64,000 bases of DNA from contig CM055605.1 of the NCBI GenBank assembly GCA_029379385.1, positions 13,179,001-13,243,000 on the forward strand, written 5' to 3'. Each line of letters starts with the position of its first letter. Position 1 is the stretch's first letter. The notes beneath the pieces are model-generated. The model was not told the origin of the DNA, did not search any database, and was given only the letters and a program-made list of their open reading frames with translations. This document shows, piece by piece, positions 34,402-52,676 of the stretch. The translations under genes and the position numbers were made by a program. This DNA comes from Quillaja saponaria. Taxonomy: Eukaryota; Streptophyta; Magnoliopsida; Fabales; Quillajaceae.

Positions 34402-35218
34402 AGCTAAAACAAAGAGGGAGGGACATGGCTAAGCATTTCCGTTGAGCCAAAGAACATGTAATATGTACTTAGAGACCATTTGGTCAGAAGCCACACAAAA
34501 GACATACTTACAGAGCCATTGTAAAAGATAGGCTACAAGCTCTTCATGAGAAACAATAGATTCGGTTTACTTGTAGTAGGCCATAAATTTACTACAGGCC
34601 TTGATGTCTTTTGTGAGTTTGAAGTTAAAGGACTTAGAAAAGGGTGTGAATTTCATCACCGCTAGTTGGAAGACCGAAAAGGACGGTCATATCTAATGTC
34701 GTAATGGTCGTCATTTCACAAGAAAAATGAAATGTGTTGTGGCTTTTAGACCGAACACAGGCTTCTGCATGAATAAGCTTGACATCAAGAGCCATTGGTT
34801 GGATTGAAAGCCTAATCAAAGGCAAAAGCCCTTGCTTATTAAGAAGAGAATGGTGGACTGGGAGTATTCTATTAGTCCATGACTCAAACTGAAAACCACG
34901 AACATGCCATGTCCTAATAGGCCTAGGGTATGAGAAAAAAGAAGAGTCAGAGGACTCATGAAGAAGCAAAGTCTCACCTAAAACTAATGGGATAAACTAA
35001 GATAAAATAGGAGAAGGAATAATTTTAAACGTGGGACCCAAAATAGGGGTTGGACACTCTGAAGAATGAATGAGTAGTTCATGATTTACCTGGGTTACTG
35101 GAAGCCCTTAAACAGTGTTAAACGGAGAACAGGGTCTTGATATTACTATTGTTCTCTGGAGAGGTCCTACAGTGAACTTCTCGGTGTTCTTAGCAGGGGA
35201 AGGGTTTGAAGAAGCCAT
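34402..35218 (-). pseudogene. Plant mobile domain (PMD/MAIN-type) gene relic
   Basis: Minus strand from an ATG at 35218-35216 (MASSNPSPAKNTEKFT). The diagnostic block is RTWHVRGFQFESWTNRILPV, KQGLLPLIRLSIQPMALDVK, NTFHFSCEMTTITTLDM and LFGLPTSGDEIH (34969-34634), the N-terminal half of the plant mobile domain. This domain occurs in Mutator- and Gypsy-type transposons and in domesticated relatives of MAIN, which act in genome stability and silencing. Two in-frame stops (TAA at 35110-35108, TAG at 34999-34997) precede the block. After DEIHTLF the frame breaks, and weaker similarity runs on to about 34410. This is a decayed copy, transposon-borne or retired. Confidence 0.8.
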
Positions 35219-36514
35219 TGGAGAAGCTTGAGTATGAGGATAATGAAGGATTACAGAGAACAAGAAAATATGAACGTGAAGAAAGTTGAGAGCAAGTGAA
35301 AATTAGTTCCTTTGTAGTGATGGCCTTCTTCATGATGTAAAACTCTTGATTTTATGTTCAGCATTGGTCAGTGCGACTACTAATACATGTACAACTGGCA
35401 CTGTGACGTTAGAGACATTTTTAGCAGAAGACACCATTGAAGATTCAAGAAATCTTTTTGAATTCCAGATGTAATCTGAAATGTCAGGGTTATTTTTGGG
35501 TGTCTGATAGTACTCTATGCCTCATTCGGTCTAATGCAATATGAAAGAACATTGTTAACACCCTAAAATTCCAAGTCATGAAATTCGGCAGGAGTGATTG
35601 AACTTGAGAGGTCATTCCACATGTTGAAGGGAAATTCGGCTACATAGGCTGATGATCTTGATTTGAAAGATGATCAAGTTCGACTTCAGGGAACTTCGGC
35701 CTATAACTCCTACCACATTATGAGAAGAGGTTAGTTATAATTAAGCTGTAATTAATGTTTGTCATTTTTCAGCCATCACGGTTATTTAGGAGAGGTTAAT
35801 TATTTGAATTCAAATATTTACATTGATAACCGCCACGGCTATAAAAGTCACCAGACTAAATTGTAAATGGGTCTTCAAACCAATATAGACCAAGAGTCTG
35901 TTATCTTCTTTTATACATATCTTTACAACAATTTTCATTATGCTTTAGGATCATTATACACTTTCCAACTTCCAATTCTGATTCTCCAATCTCCCCTTTC
36001 TGATTCTACACATCAACCTAACTGTTAATACATTGTATTAGGGTTTTGAACCGATAGCTGTTCTAGGCTATTCACAATCTCCTGGTGTGATACTTGGAAT
36101 AGTTTTCTAGCACCCTATTGTCCATGTAAGTGCCATAAACAACTTCCTACATCTTTATGCTAAAGCCTAAACAAGAGGATGAGAATGAAGGTTAAAAATT
36201 ACACATGGTAATCCTGTATAAAAAATACGGTTATCATCTTTTCCTGGCTATTAGTACTTACTGAAAGACATCTCGGTATGTTGTGCTGGAGTAAACTATG
36301 GTTCGTCTTAGATTTTGCAAATGTGAATTTATGTGATCATATTTATATAGTCTGTTCTCTTATCATGCTTAGAAAAATAAAAGAAGTGGACATCCTCAAA
36401 CACCGCACCTCTCCACATAGCCCAAATGGGCCAACCGCATTGTTGAATGCTACACATTCAGAGGACAGTTAAAGATATATGATTACCTATACCAAATATC
36501 TGTGAAATAATGGA
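35219..36514. other. Intergenic with an LTR-like segment and a TATA box
   Basis: TGTTAACACCCTAAAATTCC starts at 35553; GGCTATAAAAGTCACC near 35840 is a strong TATA box and is followed by a leader-like, T-rich stretch. This resembles the U3-R of a Gypsy LTR, but I see no second LTR and no clear end. The final 400 bp are the 3' flank of the kinase gene. Confidence 0.4.
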
Positions 36515-39500
36515 TTATGCAGAGATGAATTTATAGTTATCAGCATCTTCAATCTCAAATGATATACGGCGACTCTTCCTGGCATCTTTTTCAGGAAAAT
36601 TTGCAGAATGGTGAGAAGCAGAAGATTGAGAAATTGCTATTTCTCTAAAATCTTTTCGAATACCCCATAATACTTCTGCACATGTTTTCATGGAAGGTCT
36701 TGATTGTCTCAAAGGTGCAAGGCATTGATAAGCTAGCTTGAGAACCTTTTCTACTGCCATATTTGCGGCTGTACTTCTTTGTAGATTTGGATCCATGGCA
36801 AGTATGGCATCTCCTTCTTTCAACATCTTCATGGCCTGAATATATACAATATTAAAATTATCTCTGGTAATAAGTTCTCTTTATAATTAAGATCATTATG
36901 TACAGGATAATAGACATTCTAGGCATTTTTATGAATCTACCTATGTATGCTACTTCAATTCTTATAATTAAGAAATAACAACTTTATTGATACAGAACAA
37001 CACTATGCATGCAAGTTGACTCGGCTTGTACCTCGGGAGAGCATTTGCGGAAATCAATAAGTCAAAAAAGAAATTCATCTTTGTTCAGAGAGATTGTGAT
37101 GGTACCTGGTATCCTTTGGCTTAATATTAGCCCCAAAAGGGCCAAAACTATTCAAAACACACAAAAAAAAGATCGATTTTTAGCTGAATCTTATGCCTTT
37201 CTATTTACAAAGGTTACTACACTTTATATTATATGTTATATTTACATTGATCATGTCCTGTCTTTTTAAGAGAAATCTGATAAACTGCAGCAGGCCATTT
37301 GAGGATGATGACTGGGTTGGAAATTATAGTGGCTTCATGCGATAATTTACAAATGCAATACTGGGAACAAATTAAATAACAGCTAGAGTGATGTGATTCC
37401 AATTTCCAATTCTTATCTGAGAAGCATCATATAATTTATGTCTAAAATGGAGGGAACAGGACAAGCTCAATCTTAATCATGAAATAATGATAATAATGGC
37501 AGAATCAAACATACATTCTTATTGACTCCTTTTTCTATGAACAATCTGGTCTGGTTTTAGATTTGAGTATTCATATCTTCAGTTGGAAAATGATACGTTC
37601 TTACCAACAGAAGCAATAAGGTAGATAAAATTTAATATCATTCATATGTTGTATTCCTGAAATTATGTTCAAAACTTGTAGTAAGGTTCTTATTCAATAA
37701 CCTTTCCTTTCTAATACATATCTAATAGAGAAACCAACTCCTATAACTTGCAGAATTTAGCATCGCTTGCATTTTATTTGTTATTTAGCTGGTAAATTTT
37801 TTCACATGTTACTGCAATGTTGTGACACTCACAGTAAAAGTACCTTTTTCCTTGGAATTTGTTTAAAAGAATTAACATACTTACCCATCTTATTGTTATT
37901 CTCTCACTGAGAGGTCTCTTAGGCTCTATCGGATGCCTTCCCGTCATCATTTCTACAAGCAATACGCCAAATGAGTAAACATCACTTTTTTCAGTAAGTT
38001 GGAATGTCATTACGTACTCAGGATCCAGGTATCCAGCTGTTCCTTTCACTAAAGTTGAAATATGAGTTGCTCCAGGGTCTTCTGCAGATAATCGTGCAAA
38101 CCCAAAGTCTGCTACTTTCGCCCTTAGTTTCTCTGTGATTAGGATATTGGAGGTTTTGATGTCTCTGTGAATAATTGGATGATCTGTCAATTACACAAGA
38201 AACTTTCAGGTATTCAACCGTTTCACTTATCCAAATGTGGTGTTACAAAAGAGTAAGTAAGGTTGTATAGTATTCATGCATTTCAAATGGCCTATTTCCA
38301 GAAGTTGTAATCAGATGGAAAAAATGAGTATCTTACATTCTTTGCACCAACTTTGGATTATGGAATTAGAATGTACATCCTATAACTTATAAGTGAATAG
38401 CTAGAAATTGAGCCTTCTTGTGATGGAAAATATGGGCACACCTGTGTACATATGAAGGTAGGTAACTGCATGAGAAATATCAATTGCAATGTCCAAACGT
38501 TCTGCGATTTCGAGTACATTTCCCTGTATGCCTGAATGACAAATGACAATTTTATGTCATTATAGAACTTGCTAATTAAGCTATGATATAAAAGAACATT
38601 TTCTGTTGATTCAATTGTATAAGTGTTCAATTGTGTAGTTTAGTAATTATTGATAACAAAAAATATAGATAGCTTCTAATATATTTCAGGTGAATCTGAT
38701 GAAACGATGGAATTATAGGGAGAATTTATAGAAAAGAGTTGGCTCTCATATTTCTTTAATCTACAGCCAGCTCTGATAAAAACAAGAAATATAAACTGGT
38801 GATGGAAAAAGAACATTATCTTAATTCATGCAAGATAACATTCTCGAAATGCACGTCCACTTTAGTTTGAATTTGGATTTGGCTAACTCTTCTGCTCTAT
38901 CGAGTTGTATAATCTGTATTGAAATCTGTGTCTGTCATTATATATGTAAAATTTTATTTGACCATATTAAATTCCTCTTTGTATTACAAGTAACTAATAG
39001 GTTTCTACTTCATCTATTGCTGAACTCACCATCTAAATGTTCCCGAAGATTTCCATTGCCAACATATTCAACAATAATTATCTGCTCATCCGCGTGCTCC
39101 AAATATCCATACAACCTCACAAGATTTAGATGCTCAATCTTTGACAATGTAAGTATTTCATTCTTGAACTCAGACATGTGCTTGCCTTGCATATTCTGCA
39201 ATGGAATTTTAAGACATGATGCACACTTGTAATTGTAGAAATGCTTTAATTTCAGAAGGCTCATCATTCAAAAACAACATCATGCACATTTAAACTGTTA
39301 TATGATTCAGCTCCTTACCAAATTGAGTTCTAAATAATAATTCTTTCATATAAATTAGTGTACCTTCTTTGTCCGCTTTACAGCAACAAGACATCCATCC
39401 TCGAGCCTCCCCTTATATACTGTTCCAAACCCACCTTCCCCAATTTTGTTCTCTAGGGAGAATTTTTCTGTAGCCTTATAAATATCTTCAATGGAAAAGT

Positions 39501-39943
39501 TTCCTGTCCCAAGCTGTCCACTGCTAGTGCTAGAAGATACAAAGGAATTGAAGGACTTGAATTTTGAGAAACTCTTGTAGTTACTTTCTGATGAACCTTC
39601 TGCTGAAAGAGCAAATTATAGATAGAAAAAAACAAAATATGCATTGATAATAAGATAAGTGAAATAGAGTTTCAGCTAAACTTGTCACCTCACCTCTGGC
39701 AAGATAGTTATACCTTCCTGCATCACTTACAGCAAGTTTTGAGGTTGCTTTTCTTTTCCCTAAAAAAATTATTGTAAAAATTGCAGAAACTTTCTTGGTA
39801 GCAGATTTAATAAACTTCAAGGTTGAGTGACTCTTAAGATTATGTCGGTTTGTGCTATTGCCAGCATCCCCATATTGGACATGAGACTTCTCTTTTCTTT
39901 GGCTGCTGGTGCGAAATTTATGCAGTTCTGGCGATTTCTTCAT
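36515..39943 (-). CDS. Calmodulin-binding receptor-like cytoplasmic kinase (CRCK type)
   Basis: Coding exons (minus): 39943-39694, 39602-39364, 39195-39030, 38531-38442, 38183-37885, 36835-36515; 1365 bp, 454 aa, all junctions GT-AG and in frame. No signal peptide and no extracellular domain. The N-terminus is basic and Ser-rich with a short hydrophobic stretch ([11 protein letters not shown]). The kinase domain shows [11 protein letters not shown] (138-148), VAVKR with Lys159, HRDIKTSN (254-261), DFGFARL (274-280) and [12 protein letters not shown]: all catalytic residues present, an RD kinase. [14 protein letters not shown] before the P-loop is typical of CRCK1-3, where a calmodulin site overlaps this region. 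Family members signal in stress and immune responses. The ATG is the first in frame. AUGMIN2 lies 534 bp upstream on the same strand. Which CRCK paralogue this is cannot be settled by eye. Confidence 0.92.
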
Positions 39944-40477
39944 TTGCAGAGCTTAAGGCTATGTCTAATTGTGTCTTTAGGCTATAATTTAAGGGAAAAC
40001 AGTCTTGGTTGTCTTCGTTTATTCTCCATTTTAATTGTTTTAATTATTTCTGGAAGACCAATTCAAATAAGTTTGTCCAGAATGAAAGAAATCAACAGGC
40101 AGGTAATTTTAATTTAAAATCTTATAAGACCAGGTCAACCAACCAACCAATGAGAATTTTGATTATAGCAACTTCATTAGGCTCAGTCCCCACGCGTTTT
40201 AAAACTTACTGGGTAATGCAGTTATTAGTTTTTATACCCTGCTTAAGGCTTCTAGAATAGCAAGCAAAGAGAGTAGATTATGAAACAAAGAACATAAAAA
40301 TAAAAAGAACACAATGCTATCTTTACTTATTTTGTTGCACGTTTGTCACACTACACAGAAACAAAATCACATAACATTTAAATGTTTGCGGGTTTCTCAC
40401 AATTAAGCGGGCACAAGATCTTGAACTGTAATGACTGTTGAGTAAAAAATACAATAACGACAATGACAAGTAACTAA
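39944..40477 (-). promoter_or_regulatory. Short spacer between AUGMIN2 and the kinase gene
   Basis: It must hold the 3' UTR of AUGMIN2 and the promoter of the kinase. A/T-rich; CCAACCAACCAA at 40138-40149 is the only notable motif. Antisense open frames here (39827-40260) have no motifs. Confidence 0.5.
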
Positions 40478-46521
<6,044 letters not shown>

Positions 46522-47758
46522 TCGAACGCCAATAGAGCAGACGCACAATCGAACTTTCTAATCAGATGAACGTGCTTTATAGGGACTTTCAACCTTTTGA
46601 ATACTGTACAAAAAAAAAAACCATGTTTCTTGAATACATGGGACAAGTTGACGTCATATGATGAGTGTCTGGCAACAAGCGGAAAATGGACATTTAAAAT
46701 TTGATCGACTCACATTGCAAAAGTTTATTCGCTCTCAATAAATTCAAGTATACCTTCAACAAAAAGGTACCAGCACCAAACTCATACGTGGGCTTTGGGG
46801 CAGGGATCAAAGTGGCCGGATTTACCAATTTAATTGCCTCAATTCCCAGGTGATGGCACCAATAATTGAAGTTGCTTGCGGATATAAGCCAAACGTATCC
46901 ATATCTTAAATTATAGTTACGAAATTAATTTTGTTATCTATATTTAAATATATTCATAGATATTTCTTGATATTTAATTTTTTACAAGAATATGATCATA
47001 TAATTTTACTATTTTTGAATATTAGCTAATTTTAATTTTTTTTAATATTTTATTATAAGATTTTTTGGTTGTTAATATAAAAAACAAGCAATAATAAAAA
47101 TTAATAAGAAAATATTTAGTAATATCTAGTTTTTAGTTCATAAAAGAAATTTTATTTCTTTTAATTATATTTTTATTATAAATGTTTAATTTTAGTATTT
47201 AGTACGAGTTTATATTTTTTTTAATTTAACAATTATAACTGATAAAATTTGTTATTTTTTTAACATATTTATACTTAATTATGACCAATTAAGATATATT
47301 AACTAAATTGTATGTATAAATTATTAAATTATATTTTATTAGTATAAAAACTGTAAGTTATTAAAAAAATAAATAAATGAAAGCTAGTCAAATGACAAGA
47401 AAATAAATATAGTTAAGGATAAGTATTATTTCTAAATTTTATCATTTAATTAGTTAATATGTATTTATTACATTATGTATAATTTAATAAATGATTGAGA
47501 TTAAATATATAAACATAAAATATAAATTATATGAAGAGACAAATTAAACATTTAAACATGCACAACTAATCACTATACATTACAAATAACTTATAAATAA
47601 GTAGTACATAATATTTTTATGTCTATCTATATGTTTTTGTGATTGTGCACCGTTTCTATAATGTTTTCTATATGTATCTGATGCATATTTTTTTCTATAC
47701 TGATCGATATTGTATCAAGCAATGATATTTTGATCCTTGGCTGCTAGTACTAATTATA
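46522..47758. other. AUG2 upstream region and AT-rich intergenic sequence
   Basis: The first 350 bp should contain the AUG2 promoter. From 46920 to 47660 the sequence is very AT-rich with no open frames. It could act as a matrix-attachment type region, but that is speculation. Confidence 0.45.
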
Positions 47759-47935
47759 ATATATTAGCATCTCTGCAAGAGTGAGAATGACTTTCTTTTT
47801 TAGGAGAAGGGTGTAAAATTATTTACGGCACATACTCTTATACCAGATTATCAAAATCTGTTCAGAACGTACTTCTCTAAATAGTATAAGTTCTTCACTC
47901 TCACGTGCATCCTATATTAGCATATAAAATTTTAG
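47759..47935 (+). repeat. Left arm of a long inverted repeat
   Basis: ATATATTAGCAT at 47759 to AAATTTTAG at 47935. The reverse complement occurs at 57785-57960: shared blocks are GTGTAAAATTATTTA, GATT(A/G)TCAAAATCT, AAGTTCTTCACTCTCACGTG and AATTAATAT/AGCATAT. The arms lie about 9.8 kb apart and enclose the CACTA-like element. They may be the halves of a fold-back MITE or the outer ends of the transposon itself. Confidence 0.8.
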
Positions 47936-49223
47936 AGACCAAAAACTCTTTATTTTTATATTAATAGTTTTTGTTGCATAAAAAACTACAAGAACAATCA
48001 TTATCTATATCGCCTAAATGCAGACGTAAAAAGCTAAAATATAGACGTAGATAACTATTTGTATTTGCACACAAACACAAGAAAACAGACGCAGTAAGAC
48101 TAACTCAGATGCATGTTTTTGCATCTAGGTAGACGCAGAAATTATCTGCGTCCGTGAATCCGCATTTGCATAACAGACGTAAACTCTAGTCGCTAATAAT
48201 TGGCTAGCACGTATCAGTATCTAGTACCCAGACATTGAAAGATAGACGTAGTTTTATCTACATCTACATGTTACAGATGCAGAAAAGAAAACACAGATTT
48301 AGATATCCGAATTGTTTCAATTGTGTTATTTATTTTACTTAATTTTTATTTTTATACTTGTAAAGACCTACTTCAAAATTTATTTATTTTTTTATTTAAA
48401 TCCAATTTTTTTATAAATCCAAATTTTTCATAAATAAAAACATTAATATACAAAAATATATGAAAGTAAAATACATAAATCTAATTATCAGGCTTATCTC
48501 CAAATCATAAGTCTTCGTCATCTTCAAATACAACAGTGTGGTCGGGGCTGTAGAGGTATTTGTTGGTAACATCTAGGGTTTGATCAGAAATGCACTTTGC
48601 CCTTAATTGAAACTAAATGGAGCAGAATTCACATTGGCTATCACCATAGCAAGTCGATGGACAATGAATTCGTTGTTTAGGATCGACGAGTTAATTACAT
48701 GTATTTCCACGAGGTAAAAACAAAAGTATGTTGTCAATAATTTAACAACATATTAAATGAAATTAAAACTTAAACAATAATAAAATTGAACTTACCATAA
48801 AATTATTATAGCATAAGGTCTTTTGTGTTATTCTAGAACTTTAGGTACTAGAAGAGCAAACTTGGAAGGTGTTTCATGATGATGCCAGAAATGGTAATCG
48901 CCACCTTCGGGTTCTTGGGATAGTCCCCTATAAATGCTCTGCAAATAGTTTTATAGAAAAGCTTAAACCTAAAAACTGTTTTAAAGGATAAACCAAATAA
49001 AGGCATTATATTATATCATAAAATCATTTCAATCGGAAAACTTAAAAGTAGTTAAAAGTACCGTAATTTTAACTACTTTAAGGTTAACAAGTAATCTTTT
49101 ATCAAGCACTTTTCTCTGTCTACCTATATTTGGCTTTCAGTGGTTCCTATTCAACTAAGGAATTCCATTTTCTCTCTTTCTTGGCGAAGATGGATCCCTG
49201 TCAATTTAAAGGCCACTTGTTAT

Positions 49224-49480
49224 GGTTTGTCAACTAAGGGAATGGTGCTGTTGCTGGTTATGATGGTCTTATTAGAGGGAATTTGGGTGAATGGCTATAT
49301 GGTTTTGCTACTAATATTGGGCATGGTTCTAATACCTTTGTTAAGCTTCCTGGGCTTTTTTATGGATTACGTTGTGCCTGCCAAATGGAGTTTAGGATGG
49401 TTTTTGCTGAAGTGGACTCTATAGTTATAATAGATTTAATTAATAGGGATACTTTAGAGTTTCATCCTTGTTGGAGTCTT
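49224..49480 (+). pseudogene. RNase H domain of a plant LINE or RVT_3-type element, relic
   Basis: The frame reads GAVAGYDGLIRGNLGEWLYG, NTFVKLPGLFYGLRCAC and MVFAEVDSIVIIDLINRDTL, the order of the RNase H fold seen in plant LINE ORF2 C-termini (G-G-x-I-R-D, E-x-x-G-L, E-x-D-S). A stop lies where the first catalytic Asp region begins, and the second Glu position reads Lys (VKLPG), so it is dead. It sits directly upstream of the GDPDL fragment. Confidence 0.6.
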
Positions 49481-49631
49481 ACAAATAGATATTATCTGCC
49501 TTATGTTGCGAAACCCAGGTTGTACATGATATATCTTCATCCTTTCTATGCCCTTCAGTTGAATTGAATTGTACATGAAACAATTGTTTCTCTTGCAATT
49601 TTTTTCTTAACCAAATATCCATTAAATGATG

Positions 49632-50143
49632 CACCAAGCTTCTTCTTAACCAATGGTAGGAGTGAAATTTACTATGATGTGAGAAGGAACTCATTGGAGG
49701 AAGTTATAAAACCCTATTTGGAGGGTGGTTTGCAAGGAATTGTCTCAGAGGTGAAAGCAGTGTTTGGAAATCCTGGGGCAGTAGCCAAAATCAAAGACTC
49801 TAATCTTTCTTTCCTTACATACGACAAATTGAAGTAAATCGCAAGTAGCTATCCATGTCTAAGATAATTAGAAAGCTACTTTGTACATGTAATTTTATGG
49901 CTACTAAGCTAATATTTTTCATTGTGTTATAGCAATGTTCCAGATGTAATTTACATGCAACATCTGATAAGAATAGAAGGTGTAATAATTGATTTAGTGC
50001 AGGAGATTATTGAGGCAATTTCGAATATGATAAAGCCAATAAAAGTGAATGAAGAGGAGGGTTCAAATTCAACTGAAGGAAATTGGAAGGTGGAGGTGAA
50101 TTCAAAGCCTCAGTCTCATAGCAAGAACTTTCTTTTCTTTTGA
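49632..50143 (+). pseudogene. Glycerophosphodiester phosphodiesterase-like (SHV3/GDPDL) C-terminal fragment with intron
   Basis: First exon about 49650-49833 reads LEEVIKPYLEGGLQGIVSEV, KAVFGNPGAVAKIKDSNLSF and LTYDKL; a GT-AG intron of 99 bp (49834-49932) follows; the second exon, from 49933, restores the family sequence NNVPDVIYMQHLIRIEGVII and DLVQEIIEAISNMIKP. It matches the last GDPD repeat of SHV3-type proteins, GPI-anchored wall proteins needed for cellulose and pectin organisation. Only about the last 140 residues are present, and the GPI-signal end is frameshifted after KNFLFF. The retained intron shows that it was copied as DNA, not from mRNA. It lies inside the large TIR element. 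Confidence 0.8.
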
Positions 50144-50453
50144 AGCTTATTCCTTAGTTGATACAACTATAATATCAAGTTTCTTAGTTTACCCCTACAC
50201 TTTCTTTTCTTTGTCTGCCTTACCTTCTATTATGTTTAGCATATGTTATTACTATAATTTTTGAAAATCTTGGCAGAAAACATTTTTACAAGTTCTTCTA
50301 CGTATTTTCTTAGCAAAGTTTCAAAAAGGAATTTTCTTGCAACTAAAAAAATTTACAAATTGCAGATCACAAATTAGCATTTTGAATGTCAGTGGTATAA
50401 TTTTTCTATTAGCATTTGTTAGGTAGAGAATTTACATTTGTTTGTTAAGAACT

Positions 50454-51560
50454 TGTCACACCCCTCTCGGAGGCATAATTGGCTGAAGAAATGGTAACTA
50501 AACCTCTGTAACCCTGACTCCAAAATAAAGAAACAACTATGACTCTTGACCAAACAATAAATAAAACTAAAAATTTGTTGGTAAAATAAAAGTTAATAGT
50601 AAAAGTTTGTTGACTGAAATAAATCACGACTAACTAAAAATTTCAACAGAGATTCTCTGCCATATGGAATATGCCTTAAAATACAAATCTATAAACTCTT
50701 GTTCTTACACAACAACAACATAAAGACAACAATGAGCTCCGCTTTGTCCATATCATAAACAAGACAAATACTAGACTATTACATCACATAAGACTAAGAA
50801 CCCCACAGTTCTAATGTGACTGCAAACTTTCCTTCTTTGACTTCAAGATTGAGATTCTAAAAAATTACCTTGCCGCCAAATACTCGGCAAAGTCCATTAT
50901 CGGTAACTGCCACCCTTGAGATCCTGTTACTAAAAAAATAGCCACAGAAGATGGATGAGTCCTATAGACTCCGTGAGTGAAAAATTACACCCAAAGGGTA
51001 CTAACATCACCCAACACACATATATAATATATTATCTATTAATATCAACATGTCATATATTTCAAAACTACTAAGATTACACATATACAAATACGGAAAT
51101 ATAAAACTTAGCTAACACATTTCAATTAGTACACTGTATAATTCACTTAAAATAATCAAGGAAATCAAAATATAAAAAGCAAGCAAAGGGCCAACAGAGT
51201 AACTCAGCCCTGCACAACAATATCTCTCCCCACTAGGCATTTACTCACCCACACAATAGGTTAATTCTTGGTACACAATCTATCCCACCGTGGCTGAACA
51301 TTCATTTCTTTTAAAACAATTTTCAGAATCAGAGTATTTCATATCAAAATATCAAATCAAAATATCCTAGGTGCACTTGGATTTTAATCTAGGAAAGAAA
51401 AATCATTTCTCAGAAAATCTCACTTTGTTGGCCCTTATCAACCACAACCAATATCAAACAAATATAATTCAAATAAATAATTGAAATACTGTACTTGCGT
51501 TCACGTGTCTCATCAGGTCCACATTAGGATCCCAAACTGAAATTCATATTCCCAAATAAT
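50454..51560 (-). mobile_element. LTR fragment, family 2 copy D
   Basis: In minus orientation it ends ...GAGGGGTGTGACA at 50454. Matching blocks with the plus-strand copies at 58472-61202 and 61784-64000 include GGCCAATTATGCC, GGGTTACAGAGGTTTGGTTA, GGGCTGAGTTACTC, GTTGGCCCTTTGC, TCCAAGTGCACCTAGGAT and TTGTGGTTGATAA. The 5' end is missing or unrecognisable past about 51560. It sits within the CACTA-like element. Confidence 0.75.
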
Positions 51561-52676
51561 ATTTAGTTCATAAGTATTACTGTTATAACTTTTTTATTAC
51601 TAAGCTTATATATCAACTTATATAGGTTTATTTATAAAAGTTTTCTATGAAGCTATTGCATGTCAAGTAATATGAATTGTACTTTATGTGGTAAGGTTGA
51701 TAATGAAGAGACATTTTAAATGTCTTGACAATGTATATGGTAGAAAGCAACTATTAGAAAAGATAGAAAATACTAGTGAGTTAGAAATACTAAAACTGTC
51801 CAAACTTGGGGTTTGGACCAATGTTCATTCTATCAGTAATATCTTTCTTTAGGAAATTCCAAAACCAGTTTCGTAAAATTTATAAAATACTAAACACATG
51901 TAGCTTTATCATGGTATATCAATTGAATTTTTTATATTTATGTATCAATACAGATTATTATTTGAAGTAGCATCAAATTTTGCAAAACGCAAAATTTTGG
52001 CAGCTTAACCTTATCTCAGTTATTTGAACATAACTTTCTCTAAGAAAAAGAAAATGCAATTTTGTTTATTAAATTTATTAATAAACAAGTATATCTTTCT
52101 AAATAGGTATCGTATGTATTATTTAGATGTGTATATTAATACAATTAATTATTTAAAATTTACTCTTTTTAGACATTTCATGACCTCCTTGGATAAATGT
52201 TTATTTTCACTTACATACTTAATCAAATTTAATAAAACCAAGTTGAAACATTAACTTTAGGAAGTTAGCTAGCTTTATTATTTAGAAACTTTTCCTAAAA
52301 TAAGCCTTGAACTCCCTCGATTTTTCACATAAACAAAGCAGAGCATTTGTAAGATTCCTGGTTGCCAACATTTGATTCTGATGTTTATAGAATTCTCATA
52401 CTTGGGAATTAAATCACGAAACTTTTCAGTCTAGTGTTTTAAGATGTTAAGAACAACTTTTATTCAGAGTTTCAAAGCTAATTGCATCCATAACACGCAG
52501 TGAAGTCTTTCGGATTGACTGAGGTTCACTAAAAATCATACGTGACTTAGCCGCAGTTTAACAGCTCTAACGAATAATATACTTGGAACCAAGCTATGAA
52601 ATTTTGTAGACAACATCTCAAGATCCTAAGATACACTCTTTTTTTTTTGGAACTCTTAATTTAATTAAGTCCATAT
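51561..52676. other. Unassigned interior of the TIR element
   Basis: AT-rich, no motif-bearing frame; the ORF at 52024-52254 is low-complexity. Confidence 0.4.

Noticed and set aside
38828..39232. 134-codon plus-strand frame
   Set aside because: Antisense shadow of kinase exon 3 and its introns.
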